Assembly (NCBI GenBank): GCA_041658885.1
Contig: JBAZZJ010000003.1
Location: 1-58,570 of the forward strand
Length of the DNA stretch: 58,570 nt
Reading direction: 5' to 3'
Origin: VMGX01 sp041658885
GTDB lineage: Bacteria > Patescibacteriota > Minisyncoccia > Phycocordibacterales > 21-14-all-36-13
The notes under the pieces: model-generated
Databases searched by the model: none
What the model saw: only the letters and a program-made list of their open reading frames with translations
Told to the model about the DNA's origin: nothing
Shown: piece by piece, positions 1 through 7,867 of the stretch
How the letters are laid out: the number at the start of each line of letters is the position of its first letter
How positions within the stretch are numbered: the stretch's first letter is position 1
Position numbers and translations under genes: made by a program

Positions 1-157
1 GCGTCACACCAACCCAATTAGCTGGTGATAACCAATTTCGGTTATCTGAATCTCTCTGTATTAACCTTTCTGGGAGAACGCTGGAGAGGTCGGTTAGTTT
101 TAATGTTGTGGCCTCTCCAATGTTCTCACAGAAAGCTCATTTCAATCTTCTACCTAT
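1..157 (-). ncRNA. Structured leader or small RNA at left edge
   Basis: Downstream of a strong minus-strand promoter, this stretch can form three hairpins in a row. The first is long: the segments around 133-109 and 90-67 pair through CTTTCTG/CAGAAAG, GAGAAC/GTTCTC and TGGAGAGG/CCTCTCCA with small internal mismatches. Two short hairpins follow near 48-28 and 24-5. No convincing reading frame is present, so it is either the structured 5' leader of a gene outside the window or an independent RNA. No known RNA family was recognised. Confidence 0.35.
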
Positions 158-186
158 ATGATAGCATAACTAAATTTATTTGTCAA
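158..186 (-). promoter_or_regulatory. Sigma70-type promoter
   Basis: On the minus strand a perfect TTGACA (181-186) is separated by 17 bp from TATCAT (158-163). Transcription would start near position 150 and run off the left edge through the hairpin-rich leader. The -10 region resembles the promoter at 46526-46554. Confidence 0.7.
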
Positions 187-308
187 CCCCACAACTAATT
201 TCATAAGTGTGGGGTTAAAAGTGTTTTTGTATTTAAATTCATTCAAAACTGAAATATGGCTTAATAAAGCCCCACTTTCTAATTGTAGCGAATTAGAAAG
301 TGGGGCTT
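187..308. terminator. Two terminator-like hairpins
   Basis: Positions 187-214 form a hairpin with CCCCACA.../...TGTGGGG arms. Its 28 bases recur exactly, in reverse orientation, at 37423-37450. Positions 267-308 form a longer hairpin (AAGCCCCACTTTCTAATT arm, GTAGCG loop) followed by a T-run on the plus strand; a close relative lies at 9105-9143. From 309 to 530 only a CCCTGAGTGAAATCGAAGGG-type palindrome and AT-rich repeats are visible. Confidence 0.55.
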
Positions 309-510
309 GTTTTTTTGTTTTGCTTGCCCTGAGTGAAATCGAAGGGTTTGGTTTTTTTGTCTTTTTATCTACACTCACCCCCCACCACGGCAGATAAATC
401 TACGGTTTTTATTCCTGCCTACCGCAAACAAGTAATGTAATATTTAATTCTTTTGGTGTTTAAAAAATTTCATTAGAAATTAGTAATTAGAAATTGTGTA
501 TTTAAAATTT

Positions 511-540
511 AAAAATCTGAAACTTTAATTTCAGATTTTT
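511..540. terminator. Hairpin overlapping rodA stop codon
   Basis: The arms AAAAATCTGAAA and TTTCAGATTTTT pair across a short loop. One arm contains the TGA stop of rodA, so the last codons (Leu-Lys-Ile-stop) are themselves part of the hairpin. T-runs are present on both strands, and it probably ends the minus-strand rodA transcript. Confidence 0.6.
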
Positions 541-1694
541 AAATTTTCTGCTCTCTCCATTCCTAAAAATTCTTTATGCATATCATCTTTATGTATTGCT
601 CGCGAATAACGACGCATACCCATTAAAATTCCGAGTCCAATAAATTCTGTTAGCAAATGGCTACCGCCATAACTTAAAAACGGCGTGGTCGTTCCTGTAA
701 TCGGCAAAAGTCCTATGTTCATACCAATGTGAATTATTATGTGACTTGAAAAAAGTATAGTGAGCCCGAGTCCAAAAAGTATTTCAAAATTTGTTGCGCC
801 GTGCATTGATATTTTAATTATTCTATAAATTACAATTCCATAAAGTAAAAAAATTATTAAGACCCCAACAAAACCCCACTCTTCTGCGAAGGCGGCGAAA
901 ACGAAATCCGTTTCATATTCCGGTAAAAATTGAAGTCGTGATTGTGTCCCGAAGCCAAGACCCTTCCCTATCAATTCTCCTGAGCCAATTGCTATTGTTG
1001 ATTGATAGGCGTTATATCCTGCGCCAGCTATATCTGTGAGTGGGTGAATGAAAGTTAGAATTCTTTGTTTTTGATATCCTTCCAAACCAAAAAACCACAT
1101 GTAAGAAAAAATTGTCGCTATGATAAGAAAGACTATGAGAAGGTGTTTTTTAGAAATACCAGAAACGAGAACCATTCCTAACCAAATCATAAAAATTATT
1201 ATTGCTGAACCAAAGTCTGGCTGAACAAAAACTAAAGCAAATATTGAGAATGCATAGACACCTGAGATTATAATATGTTTTATGTTTGCAATCTCAATGT
1301 GTCTTCTTGAGAAATATTTTGCTAATAGAATAATGACGATGAGTTTGATCGGGTCCGATGGTTGGAAAGAAAATTTTCCAAAATCAAACCAGCTCTGAGC
1401 TCCTTTAATAACCGAGCCAAACAAAAATAAAAACAATAAAGTCAGAATAGAAATAGAAAATAGACCCATAACAACTCCAGTATTATTTAAAAATCTGAAA
1501 TCAAAAAGGCTTAAAATAAAAAAAACTGCCAAACTTATGGCTATCCATAAAAGCTGTTTCTCAAAAAATAAATTCTCACCCGTAAATGAGTACATTGTCG
1601 CAAGACCAGCTCCTAAAAGTGGAATTAAAGATAAAAAAAGAGGCCAATCTATAAAGTTTAGTATGGCTTTTTGTTTAGAATAAAGGTAGCCCAT
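531..1694 (-). CDS. rodA: RodA/FtsW-family peptidoglycan glycosyltransferase
   Basis: A SEDS-family integral membrane enzyme that polymerises glycan strands from lipid II during elongation or division. The 387 residues form about ten hydrophobic segments. The family signatures are visible: KGAQSWFDFGKFSFQPSD near the middle, VQPDFGSA, and close to the C-terminus GTTTPFLSYGGSHLL, the signature loop. The short form without a long tail and the GAQSW sequence fit RodA better than FtsW. It starts 9 bp after the preceding membrane-anchored gene, so the two are probably cotranscribed. No Shine-Dalgarno sequence is seen before the ATG. Confidence 0.9.
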   Translation of the reverse strand: MGYLYSKQKAILNFIDWPLFLSLIPLLGAGLATMYSFTGENLFFEKQLLWIAISLAVFFILSLFDFRFLNNTGVVMGLFSISILTLLFLFLFGSVIKGAQSWFDFGKFSFQPSDPIKLIVIILLAKYFSRRHIEIANIKHIIISGVYAFSIFALVFVQPDFGSAIIIFMIWLGMVLVSGISKKHLLIVFLIIATIFSYMWFFGLEGYQKQRILTFIHPLTDIAGAGYNAYQSTIAIGSGELIGKGLGFGTQSRLQFLPEYETDFVFAAFAEEWGFVGVLIIFLLYGIVIYRIIKISMHGATNFEILFGLGLTILFSSHIIIHIGMNIGLLPITGTTTPFLSYGGSHLLTEFIGLGILMGMRRYSRAIHKDDMHKEFLGMERAENLKI

Positions 1695-1703
1695 AAAATG
1701 CTG

Positions 1704-2462
1704 TTATTTTAAAATCAAATAATCCAAGGGTATTATTTCTATCTTAGCTACGCTATCGGCAAACTCTGATGGCCATGTAAACACCATTTTTTCTTTTGAG
1801 TCTTTATTTACAAAATCAAGTTCCGTTTTGGAAGAATTAAGCGCATTACCATCAGTATCAAAAAGAACTGACATAACTTTTATTTTTTCTATTTTATAAA
1901 CGCTTGGGTTATATAAATCTGCTTGTAGGTTTGTAAATCCATTCTGACTTTTTATTGAAATATTTTCTACTCCCAAATTTATTGGCTCTTCTTTAATTTT
2001 TTCCCACTTTGGCAACGATGCGAATTCAAAAGTTGTTCTTTTAACTTCCCTGTTTCCTGTTTGAATGGTCTCTTCAAATATTGGAATTATTCTTTGAGCC
2101 GGAATATCTGCAAATCCTTTTCTTTCATAAACAAGTAATCCTGTTTCATCATAAAGTTTAAATACGTAAGAAATTTGTTTTGTTTCAAGACCGACATTTG
2201 GATTTTCAACATAAGCTACTGCATTATAAATCCCGTCTTTTACAAGAAATGCTCTGCTCCATTTTATAATTAACTCTTCTGTAGAAAAACTACAGATGTT
2301 TGGGCATGAGCCACCGCAGTCTATTCCTTCTTCGTCTTGATTTCTTTTTCCATCATCACAGGTTGCGCCCTTAAGGTCAACAAAAATAAGCACAAATAAT
2401 AAAATTATAATTAAAAAGATTACTAATATATATTTTGTTTTTTTTCTTTCTGACCAAGACAT
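1704..2462 (-). CDS. Membrane-anchored protein with Cys-rich motif
   Basis: Function not recognised. From the chosen ATG (MSWSERKK) the protein has 252 residues: a short basic N-terminus, one hydrophobic segment at about residues 12-30, then an extracytoplasmic part. Directly after the membrane segment lies a cysteine motif of the form C-DDG-N-DEEG-DCGGSC-C with four cysteines, which could form disulfides or bind a metal. The remainder is predicted beta-rich, with a conserved-looking YVENPN and LYNPS repeat pattern typical of duplicated beta-sandwich modules. A longer start at 2495 adds 11 hydrophobic residues and is less likely. It lies directly upstream of rodA. Confidence 0.65.
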   Translation of the reverse strand: MSWSERKKTKYILVIFLIIILLFVLIFVDLKGATCDDGKRNQDEEGIDCGGSCPNICSFSTEELIIKWSRAFLVKDGIYNAVAYVENPNVGLETKQISYVFKLYDETGLLVYERKGFADIPAQRIIPIFEETIQTGNREVKRTTFEFASLPKWEKIKEEPINLGVENISIKSQNGFTNLQADLYNPSVYKIEKIKVMSVLFDTDGNALNSSKTELDFVNKDSKEKMVFTWPSEFADSVAKIEIIPLDYLILK

Positions 2463-2570
2463 AATATTCAAAAAAGCAATAAAACAAGAAAACAAAAAAA
2501 CGGAAAGCTTTTTGATTTGAAAATATTATAACATAAAGTTTGTCTGGTTAAACCAAATAAAAAAAGAGCT

Positions 2571-2665
2571 TTGTGTCGGCGACTACCTACCCCATTAGAT
2601 ATTTTCAAAAGAAAAACCGCCCCTGGCGGTATCTCTAACGGGGCATGCTTTCCCCAAAAATCATC
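2571..2665 (-). pseudogene. 5S rRNA 3'-end fragment with inserted palindrome
   Basis: On the minus strand GGGGAAAG is followed by a 54-bp inserted element (2590-2643) and then by TAGGTAGTCGCCGACACA. Removing the insert restores the 3' end of the intact 5S copy next door. The insert has inverted ends CCCCGTTAGA and TCTAATGGGG plus an inner GCCCC/GGGGC hairpin. Sequence upstream of GGGGAAAG only loosely resembles 5S, so this is a broken copy. Confidence 0.7.
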
Positions 2666-2721
2666 ATTCTCTATCAAAATAAGCGTTGTATCATTAGAAA
2701 AATTTGAAAAAATTAAATGCT

Positions 2722-2837
2722 CTGTGTCGGCGACTACCTACTTTCCCCATAAAGAGTATCATCGGCGCTACGATGCTTAACTTCCGAGTTCGGAATGAGA
2801 TCGGGTGTTTCCATCGCGCTTAATCACCAACACAGAA
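2722..2837 (-). rRNA. rrf: 5S ribosomal RNA (intact copy)
   Basis: The reverse complement begins TGTGTTGGTGATTAAGCG and contains the universal 5S core CCCGATCTCATTCCGAAC, then TCGGAAGTTAAGC and GGGGAAAGTAGGTAG, closing with GCCGACACA, which pairs with the 5' end. The length of about 115 nt fits 5S. No 16S or 23S gene is adjacent, so this 5S is unlinked. It is flanked on both sides by damaged 5S sequence and by AT-rich inverted repeats. Confidence 0.92.
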
Positions 2838-2859
2838 TTTTTAATTTTTCATTTTTTAT

Positions 2860-2984
2860 TTTCAAATTTTACCACCGAGTAAACTTCCGAGCCTGTCCTG
2901 TAGTTCAGCCAAAGGCTGATAGTACTGGGATTCGGAATGAGATCGGGTGTTTCCACTGCGCTTAATCACCAACACAAAACTCTT
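2860..2984 (-). pseudogene. 5S rRNA 5'-half with inserted palindrome
   Basis: Minus strand: the first 45 nt match the 5' half of the intact 5S almost perfectly (GTGTTGGTGATTAAGCGC through CATTCCGAA). A 35-39 nt palindrome (2896-2930, CCCAGTAC.../...CTACAGGA) follows, then CTCGGAAGTTTACTCGG, after which 5S similarity ends. It lies closest to the promoter, so it is transcribed first if the locus is one unit. Confidence 0.7.
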
Positions 2985-3001
2985 TTTCAAACAAGATCTA
3001 T

Positions 3002-3029
3002 ATTTTAATATAACTAACAAAAAAGTCAA
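3002..3029 (-). promoter_or_regulatory. Promoter of the 5S locus
   Basis: TTGACT (3024-3029) and TAAAAT (3002-3007) are separated by 16 bp on the minus strand. The predicted start, near 2995, is about 12 nt before the first, broken 5S copy, so all three 5S-like units would share this promoter. Confidence 0.6.
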
Positions 3030-3069
3030 TAATTTTAAAATGTATTGATTTTTTAATAATGTATGATAA

Positions 3070-3192
3070 GTTTTAATTAGATCGATGAGCCGAGTCTCTG
3101 GGACCATGGGATTGCATGTCACCATTGGGGCTTATGGTCTTTATGAGCACGAAGCTCGCAGGATACTTTTTTACATCCTGCGAGCCTTTTTA
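3070..3192 (+). ncRNA. Possible small RNA ending in terminator
   Basis: Between the 5S locus and the glycosyltransferase gene lies about 80 nt of unusually GC-balanced sequence. An ACCAT/ATGGT pairing encloses CATGTCACC and GGGGCTT. A strong hairpin follows (GCTCGCAGGAT / ATCCTGCGAGC, 3152-3186) with a T-run on the plus strand. A plus-strand reading frame exists but has no ribosome binding site and runs through the hairpin. No family was recognised. Confidence 0.35.
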
Positions 3193-3193
3193 T

Positions 3194-4396
3194 TTAACCA
3201 GCTAGTAATTTATCAAAAACTCTCTCTTTCATATTTTTGGCTATTAAATTCCAGTCGTACTTTTCAAAAACAAGTTCTTTTGCGTTTTTTATTATTTCAT
3301 CTCTAACTTCCTTGTTGTCCAACAAAAATTGAATTTTTTCAGCAATATCTCTTGGGTCTGTAATATTTACAAAAATCCCTGTTGGTTTTTTGTTTGAATT
3401 TTTTTGAGGAGAAAAAATAAAATCTTTTATTCCACCAACCTGTGTAGCAATTATCGGCATCCCGCTTGCCATCGCCTCTATAAAAGAATTTCCAAATCCT
3501 TCTGATAAAGACGGGCGAATAAAAATATCAGAAATTCTTAAATATTTTGGAATTTCATCATGCTCGGTTTGCCCCACAAACATAACTCTGTTTGAAACAT
3601 CTTCCAATTCAACAAGGTCTTTTAAACTTATTAAATCCGGTCCTGTACCTAAAATTATAAATTTAACATTTGTATTTAAATATTTTAAAGATTTTATAAC
3701 ATCATCAATTGCATTTTTCTTAACAAGACGAGATGTTGTGATTAAAAAAATATCGTTTTCTTTTTTATTTAATTTAAGTTTTAATTCATTTAACTCGTTT
3801 TGTGAATATTCCTTTGAAAACTTTTTCGTATCAACTGCATTTGGAATAATTTCAATTTGGCCATCAAAGCCCATATTTTTTGCCCAATCCCCCAAATAAA
3901 CAGAGATTGCTTGAATTATGTTTGCGCTTAAAAATATTTTTTTAAAAAGCGATTTTACAAATTTAACTTTTGATTTTATTTCTGAAATTGGATCACCTTC
4001 TTGAAGGGTTAAGAGGAAAGGAATTTTTTTGTGTGTATATTTAAAAAACATCCCAGCAAAACCTGCGAAGGCTGCCATTATGCTCCACGTTGCATCATAT
4101 TTATTTTTTTTGTTTAAAGAACATGCCTTACAGTATGCGAGAAGCGGAAAAAGAAATTTATTTAATTTAAGTGGAAATTTTAATAAATCTGGCATCGTTG
4201 GAGATTTTTTTGCAAAGCTAATTCTATAAACATTTATGTTCCCGATTTTTTCAAATTTAGGTAATTTACTATCAAAACGAAGTGTAATCATATCAAACTG
4301 AATATCTTTTATTCTGTTTGTTATTTCTTTTACAGCAATTTCAGCCCCGCCCACAAACGGAAAATATGTTGTTGAAAATATAAGAATTTTTTTCAT
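3194..4396 (-). CDS. GT4-family glycosyltransferase
   Basis: A 400-residue GT-B fold glycosyltransferase (group 1, GT4), expected to transfer a sugar from a nucleotide-sugar donor during surface polysaccharide or glycolipid synthesis. The N-terminal domain starts with the Rossmann strand KKILIFSTTYFPFVGGAE with the acceptor-side GG. The C-terminal domain carries TTSRLVKKNAIDDVIKS, the donor-site RPSLSEGFGNSFIEAMA with the E-x7-E arrangement, and ATQVGGI. It is monocistronic on the minus strand. A hairpin at 3152-3186 lies after its stop. The substrate cannot be told from sequence. Confidence 0.88.
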   Translation of the reverse strand: MKKILIFSTTYFPFVGGAEIAVKEITNRIKDIQFDMITLRFDSKLPKFEKIGNINVYRISFAKKSPTMPDLLKFPLKLNKFLFPLLAYCKACSLNKKNKYDATWSIMAAFAGFAGMFFKYTHKKIPFLLTLQEGDPISEIKSKVKFVKSLFKKIFLSANIIQAISVYLGDWAKNMGFDGQIEIIPNAVDTKKFSKEYSQNELNELKLKLNKKENDIFLITTSRLVKKNAIDDVIKSLKYLNTNVKFIILGTGPDLISLKDLVELEDVSNRVMFVGQTEHDEIPKYLRISDIFIRPSLSEGFGNSFIEAMASGMPIIATQVGGIKDFIFSPQKNSNKKPTGIFVNITDPRDIAEKIQFLLDNKEVRDEIIKNAKELVFEKYDWNLIAKNMKERVFDKLLAG

Positions 4397-4450
4397 TCTT
4401 TATATACTAACAAAAATATGTATTTTTTGAAATTAAAAAAATATTAATCC

Positions 4451-4478
4451 TTGACTTTCTCAAAAAACCCTGTATACT
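4451..4478 (+). promoter_or_regulatory. Promoter of hypothetical gene
   Basis: TTGACT (4451-4456), 16 bp spacer, TATACT (4473-4478). It points rightwards, giving a 5' leader of about 90 nt to the ATG at 4574. The TTG of the -35 box is therefore not a start codon. Confidence 0.65.
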
Positions 4479-4573
4479 TAAGTGTAGAAAGTTATCCTAA
4501 TAAATTTAGGAACTTAAAAAAACAAAAGGGTCACAGTGAACCCATTTTCAAAAATAAGATAAGGAAAATCACG

Positions 4574-5065
4574 ATGGTAAAAAGAATAAGTTACTCGTTT
4601 GGTAAATATTTAATTGATAGTTTAAAAGGGGGAGATGTTATCTATAAAGAACTGTTTCAAAAAACAATAGATATTATAAATTGTTTTTTGAAAATACTTC
4701 TTACTGAAACTTCTTTTGAAAAATATCAGAGTCTACTTAATGACCTAACAAACAGTGAGTACTCCATACATCTTTCTGCATTAAATAGTGTGGCTTTGTT
4801 GGAGAGTTCTAAAAAAACAGAGAGTATATCCATAAATGTGACTCTTATTACAAATCAAGAGGGGGTTGTAGCACAGATAAATATTTCTTTTTTTGGAAAA
4901 GAAAGAAAAAGAGAATTGTGTAAACTCTGTATAATAGTCTATAGAGATAAAATTACAAATGAAAACAAAAGTAAGATCTCTTATTTATCTAGCGTCCCGG
5001 ATATACTCACATCTGATATTCTGGAACATTCTCACTCTCCGCGATCTATGATAATAACATTATAA
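4574..5065 (+). CDS. Hypothetical protein
   Basis: Not recognised. The 163-residue product begins MVKRISYSFGK; the ATG is preceded by AAGGA at suitable distance, and a promoter upstream excludes the longer reading frame. There are no membrane segments. The middle is predicted helical (residues about 10-75) and the C-terminal half beta-rich, with alternating hydrophobic residues (INVTLITNQEG, AQINISFF) and two cysteines in ELCKLCIIV. It stands alone with its own promoter and terminator. The low GC matches its neighbours. Confidence 0.6.
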   Translation: MVKRISYSFGKYLIDSLKGGDVIYKELFQKTIDIINCFLKILLTETSFEKYQSLLNDLTNSEYSIHLSALNSVALLESSKKTESISINVTLITNQEGVVAQINISFFGKERKRELCKLCIIVYRDKITNENKSKISYLSSVPDILTSDILEHSHSPRSMIITL

Positions 5066-5078
5066 CATTCGATTAAAT

Positions 5079-5110
5079 CTAAACCCAACTAACGTTGGGT
5101 TTTTTATTTG
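5079..5110 (+). terminator. Intrinsic terminator
   Basis: AACCCAAC / GTTGGGTT arms around CTAAC are followed by TTTTTTATTTG, directly after the hypothetical gene ending at 5065. Confidence 0.75.
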
Positions 5111-5132
5111 TCCAAATAAATTGGTATGATTA

Positions 5133-5194
5133 ACCCCGTGGAATAAAAATCATTTATTGATTTTATAATGCTAAAGCATTATATTCCACAGGGT
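5133..5194. repeat. Inverted-repeat element at recG start
   Basis: The ends ACCCCGTGGAATA and TATTCCACAGGGT pair over 13 positions with one mismatch, and an inner hairpin (ATAATGC/GCATTAT) fills the middle. The element stops 4 bp before the recG ATG. Its distal arm supplies the only Shine-Dalgarno-like AGGG, so folding of the element would hide the ribosome binding site. Confidence 0.6.
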
Positions 5195-5198
5195 AAAT

Positions 5199-7382
5199 AT
5201 GGATCTGAATTTAAAAATTGAAGATATAACACGCATATTGCCCGCGCAGAAAAAAGCACTTGATAAAATAGGCTTAAAAACCGCGGGCGATTTGTTGTAT
5301 CATTTCCCTTCGCGATATATAAGCTCGGCCGATATAAAAAATATTGTTGATTTAAATAAAGGAGACAGCGCAATTTTGCATGGGAAAATAAATCATTTGA
5401 AAATGAGTAAGGCGTTTAGAAAAAAAATACCAATGGCGGAAGCGTGGTTTGAAGATGACACTGGAAAAATAAAAATCGTTTGGTTTCATCAACCTTATAT
5501 TGTGAAAATGATAAAAGAAGATACACCTGTGCGAGTTGAAGGAAAAATCGCAGAAAGAAGAGGCGAACTATATATTTCAAACCCAGAAGTTGTTTACATA
5601 AATAAGATTCCGGTTGAAGCCGGTAGCCCACTTTTTGAAGAAAAGAAATCACAAATTCTTGCACAACCATCCTATCCAGAAAGCCGTGGGATTACATCTA
5701 AATGGTTTTATCATACGATACAAAGAATTTTTTCACTCAAAGAATTTGAAAATATTGAAGACCCTATTCCTGAAGAAATTTTAAATAAATATAATTTACC
5801 AAAATTAAAAACGGCTTTAATTTGGATTCATACTCCTAAAAAAGAATCGGACGCGGTCGCCGCAAGAAAAAGATTTGCATTTGAAGAGGTTTTTTTCATT
5901 CAACTCCAAAAACAAAAACAACGAAAAGAATACGAGAAAGAACCATCTTTCAAAATAGAAAAAAAATTTGAAGATGTTAAAGGCTTTGTTGATAGATTTC
6001 CTTTTAACGCAACGGGTGCACAAGAAAGGGCCATTAAACAAATTCTTAAAGATTTTAATGAAAAACATGCAATGTCTCGTTTACTTGAAGGAGACGTTGG
6101 TTCTGGAAAAACCGCGGTTGCGGCAACAACTGCTTATTCTGTTGTTACAACTCGTCCCAAAAATTCTGTGGGACAAAAACAGGACTTTGGAAATTTACAG
6201 GTTGCATATATGGTGCCTACTGAAATTTTAGCAAAACAACATTTTGAATCATTTATAGAATATTTTAAACATTTACCAATTCAAGTTGGACTTATAACTT
6301 CGAGTGGGTGTAAAAAATTTCCATCAAAAGTTGGTTATCAAAAATATACTGACATTTCACGCACACAATTATTAAAATGGGTTGAGAATGGTGAAATCCC
6401 AATTTTAGTTGGAACACATTCCCTTATACAAAAAGCAGTTAAGTTTAGAGACTTGGCTTATATAATAATTGATGAGCAACATCGCTTTGGAGTTCGCCAG
6501 AGACAAGCTCTGGCTCGCAAATCAACCCACAGGTCTGCGTCTCTTCCGCATTTACTTAGTATGACCGCAACACCAATCCCTCGTACACTAGCCCTAACTA
6601 TTTATGGCGACCTTGATTTAACACTTCTTGATGAAATGCCCACCGGAAGAAAAAATGTTATTACAGATATAATTTCACCAGATAAACGCGAAAAAATTTA
6701 TGAAGAAATTCGTGAGCGATTAAAAGAGGGGCGACAGATGTTTGTAATTTGTCCTCGTATAGACGCACCAGACCCAACAAAAGAGTTGGCATTAAATGTA
6801 AAGTCAGTAAAAGAAGAAGCGAAGCGACTCAAAGAAGATGTGTTCCAAGAATTTGAAATTGAAATTTTGCATTCAAAAATTAAACCAAAAGAAAAAGAAG
6901 GAATTATGAGTCGCTTCGCAAACGGAGAAATTGATATTCTGGTTTCAACTTCAGTTGTTGAAGTTGGCGTAAATGTTCCAAATGCAACTATGATAATTAT
7001 TGAAGGGGCTGAAAGATTTGGACTTGCTCAATTGCATCAACTTCGCGGAAGGGTCTTGAGAAGCGAACATCAGGCATATTGTTATATTTTCACAGATACA
7101 AAAATAAAGACATCGATTGACCGTCTTAACGCGCTCAAAACTGCGAAAAACGGATTTGAATTAGCTGAAAAAGATTTAATGCTTCGCGGTTCCGGACAAC
7201 TTGGCGGAGGAAAACAATGGGGCATTTCAGATATTGGTATGGAAGCAATTAGAAATATAAAAATGGTTGAAGCCGCCCGGACAGAAGCACACGAAATTAT
7301 TGAGAAAGATGCAGAGTTAAAAAATTATCCTCTGTTAAAAGAAAAAATGGGAAGAAAGGATGGTGAAATACATTTTGAATGA
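5199..7382 (+). CDS. recG: ATP-dependent DNA helicase RecG
   Basis: RecG remodels stalled replication forks and Holliday junctions. The 727 residues give the usual order: an N-terminal helical segment and OB-type wedge domain (about 50-160), a helicase core with Walker A GDVGSGKT near 297-304, the DEQH box in IIDEQHRFG near 424, motif III SMTATPIPRT near 455, and motif VI QLRGRVLRS near 615. The C-terminal segment has the RecG signature LRGSGQLGG. Slightly longer than many RecG proteins. The sequence encoding its last ~17 residues (from KEKMGRKDGE) is repeated 190 bp downstream. Confidence 0.95.
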   Translation: MDLNLKIEDITRILPAQKKALDKIGLKTAGDLLYHFPSRYISSADIKNIVDLNKGDSAILHGKINHLKMSKAFRKKIPMAEAWFEDDTGKIKIVWFHQPYIVKMIKEDTPVRVEGKIAERRGELYISNPEVVYINKIPVEAGSPLFEEKKSQILAQPSYPESRGITSKWFYHTIQRIFSLKEFENIEDPIPEEILNKYNLPKLKTALIWIHTPKKESDAVAARKRFAFEEVFFIQLQKQKQRKEYEKEPSFKIEKKFEDVKGFVDRFPFNATGAQERAIKQILKDFNEKHAMSRLLEGDVGSGKTAVAATTAYSVVTTRPKNSVGQKQDFGNLQVAYMVPTEILAKQHFESFIEYFKHLPIQVGLITSSGCKKFPSKVGYQKYTDISRTQLLKWVENGEIPILVGTHSLIQKAVKFRDLAYIIIDEQHRFGVRQRQALARKSTHRSASLPHLLSMTATPIPRTLALTIYGDLDLTLLDEMPTGRKNVITDIISPDKREKIYEEIRERLKEGRQMFVICPRIDAPDPTKELALNVKSVKEEAKRLKEDVFQEFEIEILHSKIKPKEKEGIMSRFANGEIDILVSTSVVEVGVNVPNATMIIIEGAERFGLAQLHQLRGRVLRSEHQAYCYIFTDTKIKTSIDRLNALKTAKNGFELAEKDLMLRGSGQLGGGKQWGISDIGMEAIRNIKMVEAARTEAHEIIEKDAELKNYPLLKEKMGRKDGEIHFE

Positions 7383-7867
7383 CCGCAGATTATCGCAGAC
7401 AAAAACTGCACCTGCCTGCGCAGGCAGGGATGGGCGCAGATAAAACTATTTTCTAATTTAATTAAATGATTGAATAGTTAGATGAGATAAAAAACTATCT
7501 CCTAATTGTAGCGAATATGGGAATAGCTTTCTTTACAGCGGTTCAACCGCTGTAAAGAACCGCTGAAATTTTATTGTTAAAAGAAAAAATGGGAAGAAAA
7601 GATGGTGAGATACATCTAGAATAAATCAAATCTCAAAACTCAAATCTCAAAACTACAACTCAAAAGTTAAAATAAAAAAAATCATTCAGCAATTTAGCTA
7701 AATGGTTAAATAATATATAAAAACTATCCCCTTATTCCGTCCCAATACCACAACAAGTTGGCTACGGGATAAATTGGATTAGGGGATAGAATTTATTTTC
7801 AGCGGTGAAACCGCTGGAGTTTTAAATATTTTATAGAATTTATCCAAGGGTTCCCCTTGGACTTTTT
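7383..7867. other. Intergenic hairpin cluster with recG tail copy
   Basis: No gene is seen. It contains: a perfect CCTGCCTGC/GCAGGCAGG palindrome (about 7411-7428); a CAGCGGTT/AACCGCTG hairpin (about 7535-7556); a 54-bp diverged copy of the recG 3' end including its stop (7571-7624); a CTCAAATCTCAAAACT-type low-complexity tract (7622-7670); nested palindromes 7718-7790 with an inner CCCAATACC/GGCTACGGGA unit (7740-7769); and a second CAGCGG hairpin (7796-7816). Confidence 0.6.
7843..7867 (+). terminator. Terminator-like hairpin
   Basis: TCCAAGGG and CCCTTGGA pair around TTC and are followed by CTTTTTTT on the plus strand. It could end read-through from recG and insulate the converging minus-strand gene. 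Confidence 0.6.

Noticed and set aside
326..345. CCCTGAGTGAAATCGAAGGG as a specific regulatory site
   Set aside because: This palindrome type is widespread in unrelated genomes, and only one copy was noticed here; nothing links it to a gene.
2571..3029. A full rRNA operon around the 5S gene
   Set aside because: No 16S or 23S sequence is recognisable within the window; upstream there is a promoter directly before 5S sequence.
2862..3125. Minus-strand 87-codon frame across the broken 5S copy
   Set aside because: It overlaps clear 5S rRNA sequence and its promoter; the peptide has no known features.
3085..3306. Plus-strand 73-codon frame beginning MSRVSG
   Set aside because: No ribosome binding site; it runs through a strong terminator hairpin and into the glycosyltransferase gene on the other strand.
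4451..4573. Longer start (TTG at 4451) for the hypothetical gene ending at 5065
   Set aside because: The TTG is the first half of a -35 box with a good -10 at 4473-4478, so it lies upstream of the transcription start.
6150..6180. Palindrome GTCCCAAAAATTCTGTGGGAC in recG as an in-frame insertion
   Set aside because: Only 6-bp arms, no relatives elsewhere in the window, and the helicase region there is naturally variable in length; evidence is too weak.
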